A stretch of 64,000 nucleotides of DNA from Sandaracinus sp. (GTDB lineage Bacteria; Myxococcota_A; Polyangia; Polyangiales; Houyiibacteriaceae), in assembly GCA_002699025.1 (NCBI GenBank), contig PABA01000080.1, positions 1 through 64,000 of the forward strand, read 5' to 3'. The notes under the pieces are model-generated. The model saw only the letters and a program-made list of their open reading frames with translations. It did not search any database and was not told where the DNA came from. How positions within the stretch are numbered: the first letter of the stretch is position 1; every line of letters starts with the position of its first letter. The position numbers and the translations under genes were made by a program. This document shows positions 17,126 to 25,771 of this stretch, one piece after another.

Positions 17126-17151
<26 letters not shown>
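15118..17151 (-). CDS. exported/membrane protein of the MoxR-ABC operon, function unknown
   Basis: The 677-residue protein has a cleavable signal peptide (about 1-34, ending ARAQQ). A beta-rich region follows, including an LTNRT...WQGTLELSVDDW module like an Ig-type domain, then a Rossmann-like segment (about 145-300) with LLPPQRRALFDWLRSGGQLLVFPRTPEDAR, two transmembrane helices near 388-405 and 415-440, and a beta-rich end. The middle segment resembles the amidotransferase-like fold of GldG-type and VWA operon proteins. The start overlaps the MoxR gene by 26 bp. I do not recognise a named family. Confidence 0.75.
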
Positions 17152-18139
<988 letters not shown>

Positions 18140-18166
18140 CGTCTCTCCCACCGCCGAGGCCGGGCC

Positions 18167-19894
18167 TCAGCGTCCCTCGCCGAAGTACGTCCGGACGTGC
18201 TCTCGATAGTCCTCGGGGATCGGCGCGCGCTCGATGCCGCCGGCCTCGCCCTGGACGGCCTCGCCCGTGGCGCCGCCCACGCCGTCGCCGCGCTCGGGGA
18301 CGGGCTCGCCCGAAGGGTCGACCCACTCGACCCAGCTCCGGCCAGGCGCGCCGGGGCCCGCCACGGGGCGTACGCGCGCGAGCGGTCCGTCCTCGGCGCC
18401 GACCGGGCGGGTCTCGCCGCCGCCCGGGCCGCGACCGGAGCCGCCCCCGGTGCCGCCGGCGCCGCCGCCCTGGCCGCCGCCCTGGCCCCCGCCTTGGCCG
18501 CCGCCCTGGCCGCCGCCTTGGCCGCCGCCCTGACCGCCGCCTTGGCCGCCGCCCTGACCGCCGCCACCGCCGGGCACGGGGAGCGCGCCTCCGCCCTGGC
18601 CCCCGCCCCCGCCGATCTGCACCTGCAGGTCGTCGATGTTCTCGAGGGCCTCGCGGAGCATGCGCTCGTACTCGTCGGCGCTGATCGGCGCGCCGCCCTC
18701 CTGCGCCTCCTGCTCCTCGCGCGCCTGCCGGTTCTCCGCGGCCTGCGCGTCTCGCAGCGCCTCCGCGAGCCGCTCGCGCTCCTCCGGCGTGAGCCGCGAC
18801 CAGGCCTCGCGCATCGCGTCGACCATCTCGCGCGTCAGCCCCGAGCCGTCCCCGTCTCGCTCGAGGCGCTCGAGCTGGCGCCGGAGCCCGGCCCCCTCGA
18901 GCTCGGGCATGGCCTCGGCGAGGTCGCGCGCCAGCTCTGCCTGCTGCGAGCGCCGGTTCAGGAGCCGCTCCCGCCGCAGCAGGGACTCGGCCATCCCCTC
19001 GTCGCCCTCGCGCCGCGCCGCCTCCGCCGCCTCCCGGAGCGCCTCCCGCGCGCGCTCCCGGTCGGCCTCCTCACGCCGCGCCGCCGCCCGCTGCACGGCC
19101 CGGTCGAGGGACTCGAGGTCCCGCTCGGCCAGCGCGCGGGCCATCTCCGGCTCCTCCTCGAGGGCGTCGACGGCCGCGTCGCGGGCGCGGCGCTGCTCGG
19201 CCGTCTCCCGGCGCCGCTGCTGCTCGACCTCCTCGCGGAGCCGGTCGAGGGCGTCGAGGGCCTCGCGCTGCTCCATCCCCTCCGCGAGGCGCTGGCGGAG
19301 CTCGCGGGCCTCGCGGGCGAGCTCCCGGAGGCGCTCCTCCTCCTCCTCGTCCCGCGCGAGATCCTCGAGGCGCTCGATGCGGCGGAGCGCCTCCGTCTCG
19401 AGCTGCACCGTCTCCACGCCCGGGGGCGCGATGGGGGGAGGCGGCACGGGCACGACCAGGGCCGCGGCGAAGGTGCCGGCAGCGAAGGGCAGGCCCCAGA
19501 GATCGGGCGAGAGCACGCGGGGGCGGACGCGCTTGGCGGGGACGCCCGCGAGCGCCTCGGCGGCGCGGGCGCGCGCGAGCTCGTCGAAGGGATCGGCCTC
19601 GGCCGCGCGGCGCTCCCAGGCCGTGAGGATCGCCTGCTCCGCCTCGAGCTTCATGTCGACGTAGACGACGAGCTCGGCCTCGCTCGGCATGCGCCGGAGC
19701 GCGTGGAGGAGGCCGAGGAGCGGCCCGAGGGCGAGGAGCGCGAGGCCTGGCCAGCGCGGGAGCGCCGGGAAGGCCATGGCGACGAGGAGGGCCAGGGCGC
19801 CGAGGACCGTGGCGGTGATCGCGCTGGTACGCAGCACCGTACGCCAGAGGAAGGCGCGGCGGACGATCGCCAGGAGCTTGCCGAGCTTCTCCAT
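18167..19894 (-). CDS. membrane-anchored coiled-coil protein with Gly-Gln repeat, first gene of the MoxR operon
   Basis: The 575-residue protein has two N-terminal transmembrane helices (about 23-42 and 47-63), a third near 135-150, then a very long Glu/Arg/Leu-rich coiled coil (about 165-430), then (GQGG)n low complexity, then a Pro/Gly tail ending REHVRTYFGEGR. The general plan resembles large membrane coiled-coil proteins annotated near MoxR/DUF58 genes in Planctomycetota and Myxococcota, such as DUF4175-type proteins; the assignment is tentative. As the first gene after a 377-bp gap it probably lies next to the operon promoter. The start ATG is the first after the gap and gives a basic n-region. 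Confidence 0.8.
   Translation of the reverse strand: MEKLGKLLAIVRRAFLWRTVLRTSAITATVLGALALLVAMAFPALPRWPGLALLALGPLLGLLHALRRMPSEAELVVYVDMKLEAEQAILTAWERRAAEADPFDELARARAAEALAGVPAKRVRPRVLSPDLWGLPFAAGTFAAALVVPVPPPPIAPPGVETVQLETEALRRIERLEDLARDEEEEERLRELAREARELRQRLAEGMEQREALDALDRLREEVEQQRRRETAEQRRARDAAVDALEEEPEMARALAERDLESLDRAVQRAAARREEADRERAREALREAAEAARREGDEGMAESLLRRERLLNRRSQQAELARDLAEAMPELEGAGLRRQLERLERDGDGSGLTREMVDAMREAWSRLTPEERERLAEALRDAQAAENRQAREEQEAQEGGAPISADEYERMLREALENIDDLQVQIGGGGGQGGGALPVPGGGGGQGGGQGGGQGGGQGGGQGGGQGGGQGGGQGGGAGGTGGGSGRGPGGGETRPVGAEDGPLARVRPVAGPGAPGRSWVEWVDPSGEPVPERGDGVGGATGEAVQGEAGGIERAPIPEDYREHVRTYFGEGR
18440..18575. repeat. in-frame GGQG-encoding repeat
   Basis: Repeats of about 12 bp of the GGCCGCCGCCCT/GGCCGCCGCCTT type encode GQGGGQGGGQGGG near the C-terminus of the coiled-coil protein. 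It marks a flexible linker between the coiled coil and the conserved tail. Confidence 0.8.
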
Positions 19895-20271
19895 CACCGG
19901 GTGGGAACGGGGTCCGCGGGGGAGCCTTGGGTCGATCCCGCCGCTCCCCCATCGAACGGACGGGGGTGAGCATACCTTCCCTCGCGGACCCACGGGGGCG
20001 CGTCCACGCCGTCGGGGGTCGACGAGCCCGGGGCCGAGCGGCGTCATGGCCTTCCTCGCGTCGCCCCCGCTCGGCGGCACGCGCCGCGATGAGCTCCGCC
20101 AGCGCGCCCCCCGCGGCACGAACCATGAAGAACGCCCCCGACGCGATCGCGCCGGGGGCGTTCCGGTCGAGGGTCGGGCAAGCGCCGCGAGCGTCTCCCC
20201 AGCGAACTCCCTCGGTTCTCGCCAGAGCGGCCGCTCGCGGCCCCCGCCGGTCGCTGGCGTTCGCTGGCTGG
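19895..20271. other. 377-bp gap upstream of the MoxR operon
   Basis: This gap separates the lipoprotein stop at 20272 from the operon start at 19894 on the minus strand. It contains one clear hairpin (20130-20163). The remainder should hold the promoter of the eight-gene operon, but no convincing -35/-10 or sigma-54 motif is visible. Confidence 0.6.
20130..20163 (-). terminator. hairpin terminator after the lipoprotein gene
   Basis: GAACGCCCCCG pairs perfectly with CGGGGGCGTTC (11 bp) around a 12-base loop that itself contains GCGATCGC. It lies about 110 bp downstream of the minus-strand lipoprotein gene and is followed on that strand by TTCATGGTT. It would insulate the MoxR operon from upstream transcription. 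Confidence 0.65.
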
Positions 20272-20847
20272 CTAGCGGTTCTGCTCGGCCTGGAAGAAGC
20301 GCGCCGCGAGCTGCGCCGTCACCTGCGCCGCGGCCCCCACGCGCTGCACGATCGCCGGGTGGTAGCGGTCGGCGTTGCGCACCGCGCGCACCTCGATCTC
20401 GTCCACGACCTGCGGCCCCACGCTCCACACGAGCCGCGTCCGCAGATCCGTGTCGCGCGCGTAGATCACCGCGTACTTGCCCATGTCCATGTAGGTCCAG
20501 CGGGCGACCACGCGCACCTCGCCCGGCTGGGGCGGCCCCTGCGCGGGCACGACCGGCACGCCGAGGCGCAGCGAGAGCTCCTGGCGGAAGTTCTGGTCCA
20601 TCACGTTGATGACCTCCTGCATCGCCGCCTGCTCGTTCGGATCGCGCGCGGCCATCTCCTGGTCGAGCGTGCGGTTCCGGATCATCAGCTGCGAGAAGTC
20701 GGTCGCCACCGACACCTGCTGCGCGCCGCGGAGCGCCGAGGGCGGGCCCGACTGCTGGATGACCTGCCAGGGCGGGCCGCAACCGACGCCGCCGATCAAG
20801 AGCGCCGCGAGAAGCGCTCCTCCCCTGATGAATGTGAGTCCCTGCAT
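20272..20847 (-). CDS. putative lipoprotein of unknown function
   Basis: The 191-residue product has a lipoprotein signal with cysteine at C23 (IGGVGC). The mature part contains VSVATDFSQLMIRN, an acidic helix, a short beta-rich region WTYMDMGKYAVIYARDTDLRTRL and an Ala-rich C-terminal helix. No recognised catalytic residues or named family. It stands alone, with a terminator downstream, and diverges from the secreted protein at 21075. Confidence 0.75.
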   Translation of the reverse strand: MQGLTFIRGGALLAALLIGGVGCGPPWQVIQQSGPPSALRGAQQVSVATDFSQLMIRNRTLDQEMAARDPNEQAAMQEVINVMDQNFRQELSLRLGVPVVPAQGPPQPGEVRVVARWTYMDMGKYAVIYARDTDLRTRLVWSVGPQVVDEIEVRAVRNADRYHPAIVQRVGAAAQVTAQLAARFFQAEQNR

Positions 20848-21074
20848 GTCTCGGGAGTACCACGAGCGCCCCCGCGGCGTCCTCGCGCTCGGGGGCGGGA
20901 AGCGCGCGAGCGCGCGAAATACGCGTGGCCGGCGCCCGTAGGACCGGCCGCTGCCCGAGGGGAGTCGCCGACGTCACGGGCGCCGGCTTCACCCGTCGTG
21001 CCGAGCGCGCGCGCCCACCGCGCCGCGCCCTCACCCCGACCGCCGGCCGCCGGCCGGCATGGAGACCTGTGCCC

Positions 21075-21656
21075 ATGCGACGCCTCGCCCTCTCGCTCCT
21101 CGCCCTCGCCCCGCTCTTCGCCCTCGCCGCGCCCGCCGAGGCCCAGCGCTCCGCCGCAGGCCTCTTCGACCTACCGCCCCTCCCGCCCACGACCGAGACG
21201 CCCATCGACGAGGAGGCCGCCCTGGCGCGCCGGCTCACGCTGACCGCCGGCGCGGCCTCGGCCGAGCCCGGCGGCCACGGCGCGACGCTCACTTTCGACG
21301 CGGAGGCGCCCATCGGGCCCTGGCTCTCGCTCGGCGGACAGGCGAGCGCGCAGCAGGACCGGGGCGCCTGGCTCGACCTGGCGCTCGTCCCGCGACTGCG
21401 CGCCCCGCTCGGCCGCGGCGCCCTCAGCCTCGGCATGCCCATCGGGGCCACCGTGCACCTCCGCCGCGATCCGCAGGACACGCCGCGGGCCGAAGCCGGC
21501 TTCCTCGTCGGGGCGCGCCTCGGCGTCGAGGTGCCGCTCCACGATCGGCTCGCGCTGGCCCTCGCCGTCGACTGGCGCCGCCGCTTCACGGGCAGCGCCG
21601 GGGGGACCCGACAGGATCACGTCGGCGCCCAGCTGGGGCTGAGCTACCGGCTCTGA
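21075..21656 (+). CDS. exported beta-rich (outer-membrane-barrel-like) protein
   Basis: From the ATG at 21075 the 193-residue product has a signal peptide (MRRLALSLLALAPLFALAAPAEAQ). The mature protein has alternating strands (RLTLTAGAAS, ATLTFDAEAP, WLSLGGQASAQQ, LGARLGVEV, LALALAVDWRRRF) and ends HVGAQLGLSYRL; a terminal strand like this is typical of small outer-membrane barrels. The frame is open upstream but only as Arg-rich sequence. A 10-bp repeat follows the stop codon. Confidence 0.75.
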   Translation: MRRLALSLLALAPLFALAAPAEAQRSAAGLFDLPPLPPTTETPIDEEAALARRLTLTAGAASAEPGGHGATLTFDAEAPIGPWLSLGGQASAQQDRGAWLDLALVPRLRAPLGRGALSLGMPIGATVHLRRDPQDTPRAEAGFLVGARLGVEVPLHDRLALALAVDWRRRFTGSAGGTRQDHVGAQLGLSYRL

Positions 21657-21694
21657 CCGGCTCCGTTCGGCTCCGTTCGGCTCCGTTCGGCCCA
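21644..21694. repeat. 10-bp tandem repeat across a stop codon
   Basis: Units of the TCGGCTCCGT type, about five with the degenerate first copy, begin in the last codons of the barrel-like gene and continue past its TGA at 21654-21656. The first unit carries CTGA where the others have CCGT, so the stop codon itself lies in a variant repeat unit. Confidence 0.75.
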
Positions 21695-21887
21695 GGCCGC
21701 GCCCCCGCCTGACCGTGGGTCCCCGCTCCATCCGGGCGGTGGCCCCGGGCCACGGTCGCGACCCGCCCGACGAGCCGGGCGGCGCGGAGCATGGCCTCGA
21801 GGATGCGCGCTCGGCGCGGGCGCCCTCCGCGGCGCGGAGGCGAGGGACGCCGGACACGCCGCCTCCGGGTGGTAGAGTCGGCCACGG

Positions 21888-22349
21888 ATGGCGGATGAGC
21901 TGCGGATGGACCTCGATCACTACCCGCTGGTGATCGTGCACATGCCTCGCGAGGGGCTGACCGACGACGCCGTGGAGAAGATGCTCGGCACCACCGGCGA
22001 GCTCTTCTCCCGTGGCGGGAAGTTCGCGACGCTCGTCCACACGCGCGGCGCGCGCGCCCTCGCCAACGCCAAGCAACGGGCGCGCATCGCCGAGTGGGAG
22101 AAGGCCTCGGCGAGCCGGCTCCGGCGACACCGCGCCGGGACGGCGCTGATCGTGGACTCGGGCTTCCTTCGCGGCGCCATGACCGCCTACCGATGGCTCG
22201 CGCCGGCCGACCAGCCCGAGCTGGTCACGGCGTCCGAGCTGGAGGGTGCCCGCTTCTGCCTCGATTGTCTGGAGAGGGCCGGCGCCCCCGAGCTGACGCC
22301 AGCGCGGCGCTACGTGCGCCAGCTCGAAGAGACGCGGCGCGGCGCCTGA
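21888..22349 (+). CDS. small soluble protein, possibly STAS/SpoIIAA-like
   Basis: The 153-residue protein has beta-alpha alternation: YPLVIVHMPREGLTDDAVEKML, then KFATLVHTRGARAL, a basic helix, TALIVDSGFLRGAMTAYRWLA and a C-terminal helix pair. This resembles the STAS/SpoIIAA-like fold of small cytosolic proteins often annotated as hypothetical in myxobacteria. The lack of clear motifs keeps this tentative. ATGs exist at 21888 and 21906; the first is used. Confidence 0.7.
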   Translation: MADELRMDLDHYPLVIVHMPREGLTDDAVEKMLGTTGELFSRGGKFATLVHTRGARALANAKQRARIAEWEKASASRLRRHRAGTALIVDSGFLRGAMTAYRWLAPADQPELVTASELEGARFCLDCLERAGAPELTPARRYVRQLEETRRGA

Positions 22350-22367
22350 AGGTGAACGCCCCGGCCC

Positions 22368-23249
22368 TCAGCGCACGCTCGAGGGCGCGCGACCGAAGCG
22401 GCGCCGAAAGGCCTCGGCGAAGGCGGACGCGCTCGCGTAGCCGACGTGGTGCGCCGCCTCGCTCACGCCGAAGCGCCCGCTCTGCAGGAGCGCGAAGGCC
22501 TCGTCGAGGCGCCGCTCCCGCAGATAGCGGCTCGGCGAGAGGCCGAGCTCGCGCTTGAAGGCGCGGAGCAACGTGCTCTCCGAGGCGGCCACGCGGCGCG
22601 CGAGCTCGGCGACGGTCCAGCCGCGGAAGAGGTCCTCCTCCACGACCTCGCGGGCCCGGTCGACCAGGCTCGGCGTCTCGAGGGTGAAGTGCGGCGCGCG
22701 GGCCGCCCCCTCGCGCTGCTCGAGCGCGAGGAAGCACGCCTCCTTCAGGAGCTCCACCTCGAGAAACGTCGTCGCCGCGTTCTCCGCGCGCCCCCCGCAG
22801 GCCTGCCGCTCCCACCAGTAGCGGTGCACCAGCTCCCGCACCCAGGTCGTGCGCGGCAGGAGGCGCCGCTCGGCCGCCAGTGCGCGCGCCTCCTCGAGCG
22901 GCATGCCGAACTCCGCGTACTCCCCGGCGACCCGCTCGAAGAGCGCCGGCCGGGCGCTCGCGAGGAAGACCCGCGCCGTGGCCGAGAGCGACGCCACCCG
23001 CCCGGTGAAGCCGGCGGGCAGGAGGCACCAGGAGGTGCGGTCGAGGAAGACCGGCTCGCCGCGGCCGGAGAGCTCGACGACCTCCGAGCGGAGCGTACAG
23101 AGCAGCGCCGGGTCCGCGAGCCGGAGCGGGAGCGGCGCGTCGGGGCCGAGCCACTCGACGCGAAGCGCCATGAAGGGGCCGTCCCCGACGAAGCGCTCGG
23201 GCGGCGGGCAGGGAGGCTGCCGAGGCTCGTCGGGAGGCGCCGCGCTCAT
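22368..23249 (-). CDS. AraC-family transcriptional regulator
   Basis: The 293-residue protein has a C-terminal pair of helix-turn-helix motifs: WTVAELARRVAASESTLLRAFKRELGLSPSRYLRERRLDEA, then FGVSEAAHHVGYASASAFAEAFRRRFG. The N-terminal part (about 1-185) is a beta-rich effector domain without a recognisable ligand signature. It diverges from the methyltransferase gene with 59 bp between starts, so it may control that gene. Confidence 0.9.
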   Translation of the reverse strand: MSAAPPDEPRQPPCPPPERFVGDGPFMALRVEWLGPDAPLPLRLADPALLCTLRSEVVELSGRGEPVFLDRTSWCLLPAGFTGRVASLSATARVFLASARPALFERVAGEYAEFGMPLEEARALAAERRLLPRTTWVRELVHRYWWERQACGGRAENAATTFLEVELLKEACFLALEQREGAARAPHFTLETPSLVDRAREVVEEDLFRGWTVAELARRVAASESTLLRAFKRELGLSPSRYLRERRLDEAFALLQSGRFGVSEAAHHVGYASASAFAEAFRRRFGRAPSSVR

Positions 23250-23308
23250 GCCCCGAGTATGGCCCGAGGCCCCTGAGAACGTCAGAGCGCCGTGCTAAGG
23301 CGCTCGCC

Positions 23309-24049
23309 GTGGAGCTCCATCACTGGCTCGCGCGCGAGGACGCCGTCGCATGGCTCGAGGGCCTCCCGGACGAGTGCGCGCACCTCGCGATCACCGATCC
23401 GCCCTACGAGTCGCTCGAGAAGCACCGCTCCGTCGGCACGACGACGCGCCTCTCGATGAGCAAGAGCTCGAGCAACGCCTGGTTCCCGATCTTCCCGAAC
23501 GCGCGCTTCGAGGCGCTCTTCGCCGAGCTCTACCGGGTGCTGAAGCCGGACGCGCACCTCTACCTCTTCTGCGACCCGACGACGGCCTTCGTGGTCAAGC
23601 CGATCGGCGAGGCGGCGGGCTTCACCTTCTGGAAGCCGCTCGTCTGGGACAAGCGGCGCATCGGCATGGGCTACCACTACCGGAGCCGCTACGAGCTCGT
23701 GCTCTTCTTCGAGAAGGGCAAGCGGCGCCTGGCGGATCTGAGCGTCCCCGACGTGCTCGAGGCCGCGCGCGTGCACGGCGGCTACCCGACCGAGAAGCCC
23801 GCGGAGCTGATCGACGTGCTCGTCCGGCAGAGCTCCTCCGCGGGCGAGCTGGTGATCGACCCCTTCTTCGGGAGCGGCGCCACCGGCGAGGCCGCGCTCG
23901 GGGCCGGCCGCCCCTTCTGGGGCTGCGATCTCACGGACGCCGCCCACGAGATCGCCACCCCGCGCCTCGGCGCCTTCGCCACTCCCTGGGCCCGCGGCGA
24001 CGCGCTCGCCGAGGCCCTCCAAGCCGAAGAGCAGCTCCGCCTCCTCTAG
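23309..24049 (+). CDS. orphan DNA methyltransferase (N4-cytosine/N6-adenine type)
   Basis: The 246-residue protein has the catalytic D30-P-P-Y ahead of the SAM-binding D184-PFFGSG190 and a TEKP motif at 161-164. This order (motif IV before motif I) is that of beta-class amino-methyltransferases such as phage or CcrM-type enzymes. The target-recognition region (about 35-75) is short. The start is GTG at 23309, next to an AraC regulator gene. No endonuclease gene lies within reach, so this is an orphan methyltransferase that may regulate genes or protect an element rather than form a restriction system. Confidence 0.9.
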   Translation: MELHHWLAREDAVAWLEGLPDECAHLAITDPPYESLEKHRSVGTTTRLSMSKSSSNAWFPIFPNARFEALFAELYRVLKPDAHLYLFCDPTTAFVVKPIGEAAGFTFWKPLVWDKRRIGMGYHYRSRYELVLFFEKGKRRLADLSVPDVLEAARVHGGYPTEKPAELIDVLVRQSSSAGELVIDPFFGSGATGEAALGAGRPFWGCDLTDAAHEIATPRLGAFATPWARGDALAEALQAEEQLRLL

Positions 24050-24068
24050 CGCCAGCCCTCCGGCCTGG

Positions 24069-24099
24069 CGCTGAATCGGGATTCCCCGAGGGAATCCCG
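24069..24099. repeat. left palindromic inverted-repeat element
   Basis: CGCTGAAT is followed by a 10-bp stem of the CGGGATTCCC/GGGAATCCCG type with a three-base loop (stem 24077-24099). The whole element reappears in reverse orientation at 24615-24641, on the other side of the small gene at 24162-24602. It may also terminate the methyltransferase transcript. Confidence 0.8.
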
Positions 24100-24124
24100 G
24101 AAGCGGCGACCTCACGAACCTCGC

Positions 24125-24137
24125 GAGAACCGTTCTC
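24125..24137. promoter_or_regulatory. inverted repeat GAGAAC-C-GTTCTC upstream of the small membrane-protein gene
   Basis: A perfect 6+1+6 inverted repeat ends 24 bases before the GTG start at 24162, a typical position for a repressor or activator site. The binding protein is unknown. Confidence 0.5.
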
Positions 24138-24161
24138 TCTACTCTACCCCGTCCGGGGCGC

Positions 24162-24602
24162 GTGACCATCGTCGCGAGCTGGCAGCATCACTGGATGGAC
24201 TGGGTAACTCTGGCCATGCCCATCGTTGGCGTGGTGGTTGGCTCGGTGCTCCAATTCGCTCTCTCGCGCTCCAGAGACTCCGCCATGAGAGTCCAGAAGG
24301 CGCGGCACGAAGCATACGCGGAGTACCTGAACGCCGTGGCGAAGAGCGCGATTCTCAGGGACACGGAGAGTCGTCGCGAAGCGAGGTTGGAGGCGACCCG
24401 CGCCAAGACACGCATCGTGGTCTACGGCGATGAGTCGGTCGTCGAGCGGCTTGCCGAGTGGACGCGCCGTGGCAAGCGCTTGGATAACAGCGAATCGATC
24501 GAAGCGTTCCTCGGCCTCGTGTCCGCGATGCGAGAGGGCTCGGGCCTCTCGCACGAGATCATCGCAACGGCCCTTTTTGGACCGGAGGAGAGGACACCGT
24601 GA
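24162..24602 (+). CDS. small membrane-anchored protein, lower-GC, flanked by inverted repeats
   Basis: The 146-residue product has one N-terminal helix (about 13-32: VTLAMPIVGVVVGSVLQFAL), then a basic/amphipathic helical region (RSRDSAMRVQKARHEAYAEYLNAVAKSAILRDTESRREARLEATRAK), then VVERLAEWTRR...DNSESIEAFLGLVSAMREGSG. Single-helix plus cytosolic helical proteins of this type are common unannotated genes. The start is GTG at 24162; ATG at 24195 would remove part of the N-terminus. Codon use and base composition are visibly less GC-rich than neighbours, which suggests recent transfer. It sits between a matching pair of palindromes. Function unknown. Confidence 0.75.
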   Translation: MTIVASWQHHWMDWVTLAMPIVGVVVGSVLQFALSRSRDSAMRVQKARHEAYAEYLNAVAKSAILRDTESRREARLEATRAKTRIVVYGDESVVERLAEWTRRGKRLDNSESIEAFLGLVSAMREGSGLSHEIIATALFGPEERTP

Positions 24603-24613
24603 CCCGTCCCGCG

Positions 24614-24641
24614 ACGGGATTCGCGGAATCCCGTTTCAGCG
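24614..24641. repeat. right palindromic inverted-repeat element
   Basis: The hairpin ACGGGATTC-gcg-GAATCCCGT (24614-24634) is followed by TTCAGCG. On the minus strand this reads CGCTGAAACGGGATTC, matching the left element at 24069. It starts 12 bases after the small gene's stop and could also act as terminator for PhoH on the opposite strand. Confidence 0.8.
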
Positions 24642-24661
24642 GCGGCCGGGAGGCCGTCGCT

Positions 24662-25696
24662 CTAGCGCTCGCCGCCGATGGGCTCGTCGTCCGCCGCCTC
24701 GGCGGCCTCCCGCTCGGACTCCTTGGCGCGGCGGTAGGCGTCGCGCTGGTCGTAGGCGCGGATGATGCGCTGCACGAGCGGGTGCCGGACCACGTCCGCG
24801 TCCGAGAACTCGCAGAAGGCGATGCCCTCGATGCCGGCCAGAAGGCGCTGCGCGTCCTCGAGGCCGCTCCGCCGCCCGCCGGGCAGGTCGACCTGCGTCA
24901 CGTCGCCGGTGATCACCGTGCGCGAGCGGAAGCCGAGCCGCGTCAGGAACATCTTCATCTGCTCCTGCGTGGTGTTCTGCGCCTCGTCGAGGATCACGAA
25001 GGCGTCGTTCAGCGTGCGCCCGCGCATGAAGGCGAGCGGCGCGACCTCGATGGTGCCGCGCTCGAGGAGCATGGCCACGCGCCCGTCGTCCATCATGTCG
25101 TGGAGCGCGTCGTAGAGCGGGCGCAGGTAGGGGTTCACCTTCTCCGCGAGGTCGCCCGGGAGGAAGCCGAGCTTCTCGCCCGCCTCGACCGCCGGCCGCG
25201 TGAGGATGATGCGCTTCACCGAGCGGCTCTGGAGCGCCGCGACGGCCATGCCCATCGCGAGGTAGGTCTTGCCCGTGCCCGCCGGGCCGACGCCGAAGAC
25301 GATGTCGTGCGAGCGGATCGCCGCGACGTAGCTCTTCTGCGCGACGCCCTTCGGCGAGATGACGCGCTTGCTCGAGGTGCGCAGCACGACGTCGTCGAAG
25401 AGCTCGCTGAGGCGCACCTCCGGATGGGCGGCGACGGTGCGCGCCGCGCGGAGCATCTCCTCCGGCGAGAGGTGCCGCTTCTCCATCACGGTGAGGAGCT
25501 CGGCGAGCACGCGCTCGACGAGCGCCACGTCCTCCACGTCGCCCTGGAGGTGGATCGTGTCCCCCCGGAGCCCCATGGAGACGTCGAGCTCCGCTCCGAG
25601 CTCTTCGAGGTGCTTGCCGCCCGGGCCCGTGAGGCGGAGCAGGAGATCCGCGTCGGTGACCTCGACCTCGGCGGTCGTCTTGGCGCTCTTGGGCAT
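24662..25696 (-). CDS. PhoH-family ATPase
   Basis: The 344-residue protein has an N-terminal KH-like region (LTGPGGKHLEELGAELDVS at about 21-40), then the PhoH P-loop domain: Walker A GPAGTGKT at 137-144 and Walker B AFVILDEAQN. ISPKGVAQKSYVAAI and EKLGFLPGDLAEKVNPYLRPLYD are family signatures. PhoH proteins are RNA-associated ATPases, often next to ybeY; no ybeY gene follows here. The start ATG gives a Lys-rich N-terminus of usual length. Confidence 0.93.
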   Translation of the reverse strand: MPKSAKTTAEVEVTDADLLLRLTGPGGKHLEELGAELDVSMGLRGDTIHLQGDVEDVALVERVLAELLTVMEKRHLSPEEMLRAARTVAAHPEVRLSELFDDVVLRTSSKRVISPKGVAQKSYVAAIRSHDIVFGVGPAGTGKTYLAMGMAVAALQSRSVKRIILTRPAVEAGEKLGFLPGDLAEKVNPYLRPLYDALHDMMDDGRVAMLLERGTIEVAPLAFMRGRTLNDAFVILDEAQNTTQEQMKMFLTRLGFRSRTVITGDVTQVDLPGGRRSGLEDAQRLLAGIEGIAFCEFSDADVVRHPLVQRIIRAYDQRDAYRRAKESEREAAEAADDEPIGGER

Positions 25697-25771
25697 GAGC
25701 TGCTCAGGTAATGGTGGGCGCGACGCTCCGCAATGGAAAAGCGCGCTCGCGGGCGGGCCGGGCGGCCGACC

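Noticed and set aside
22368-24602. Complete restriction-modification system
   Set aside because: No endonuclease, specificity or helicase gene is found beside the methyltransferase.
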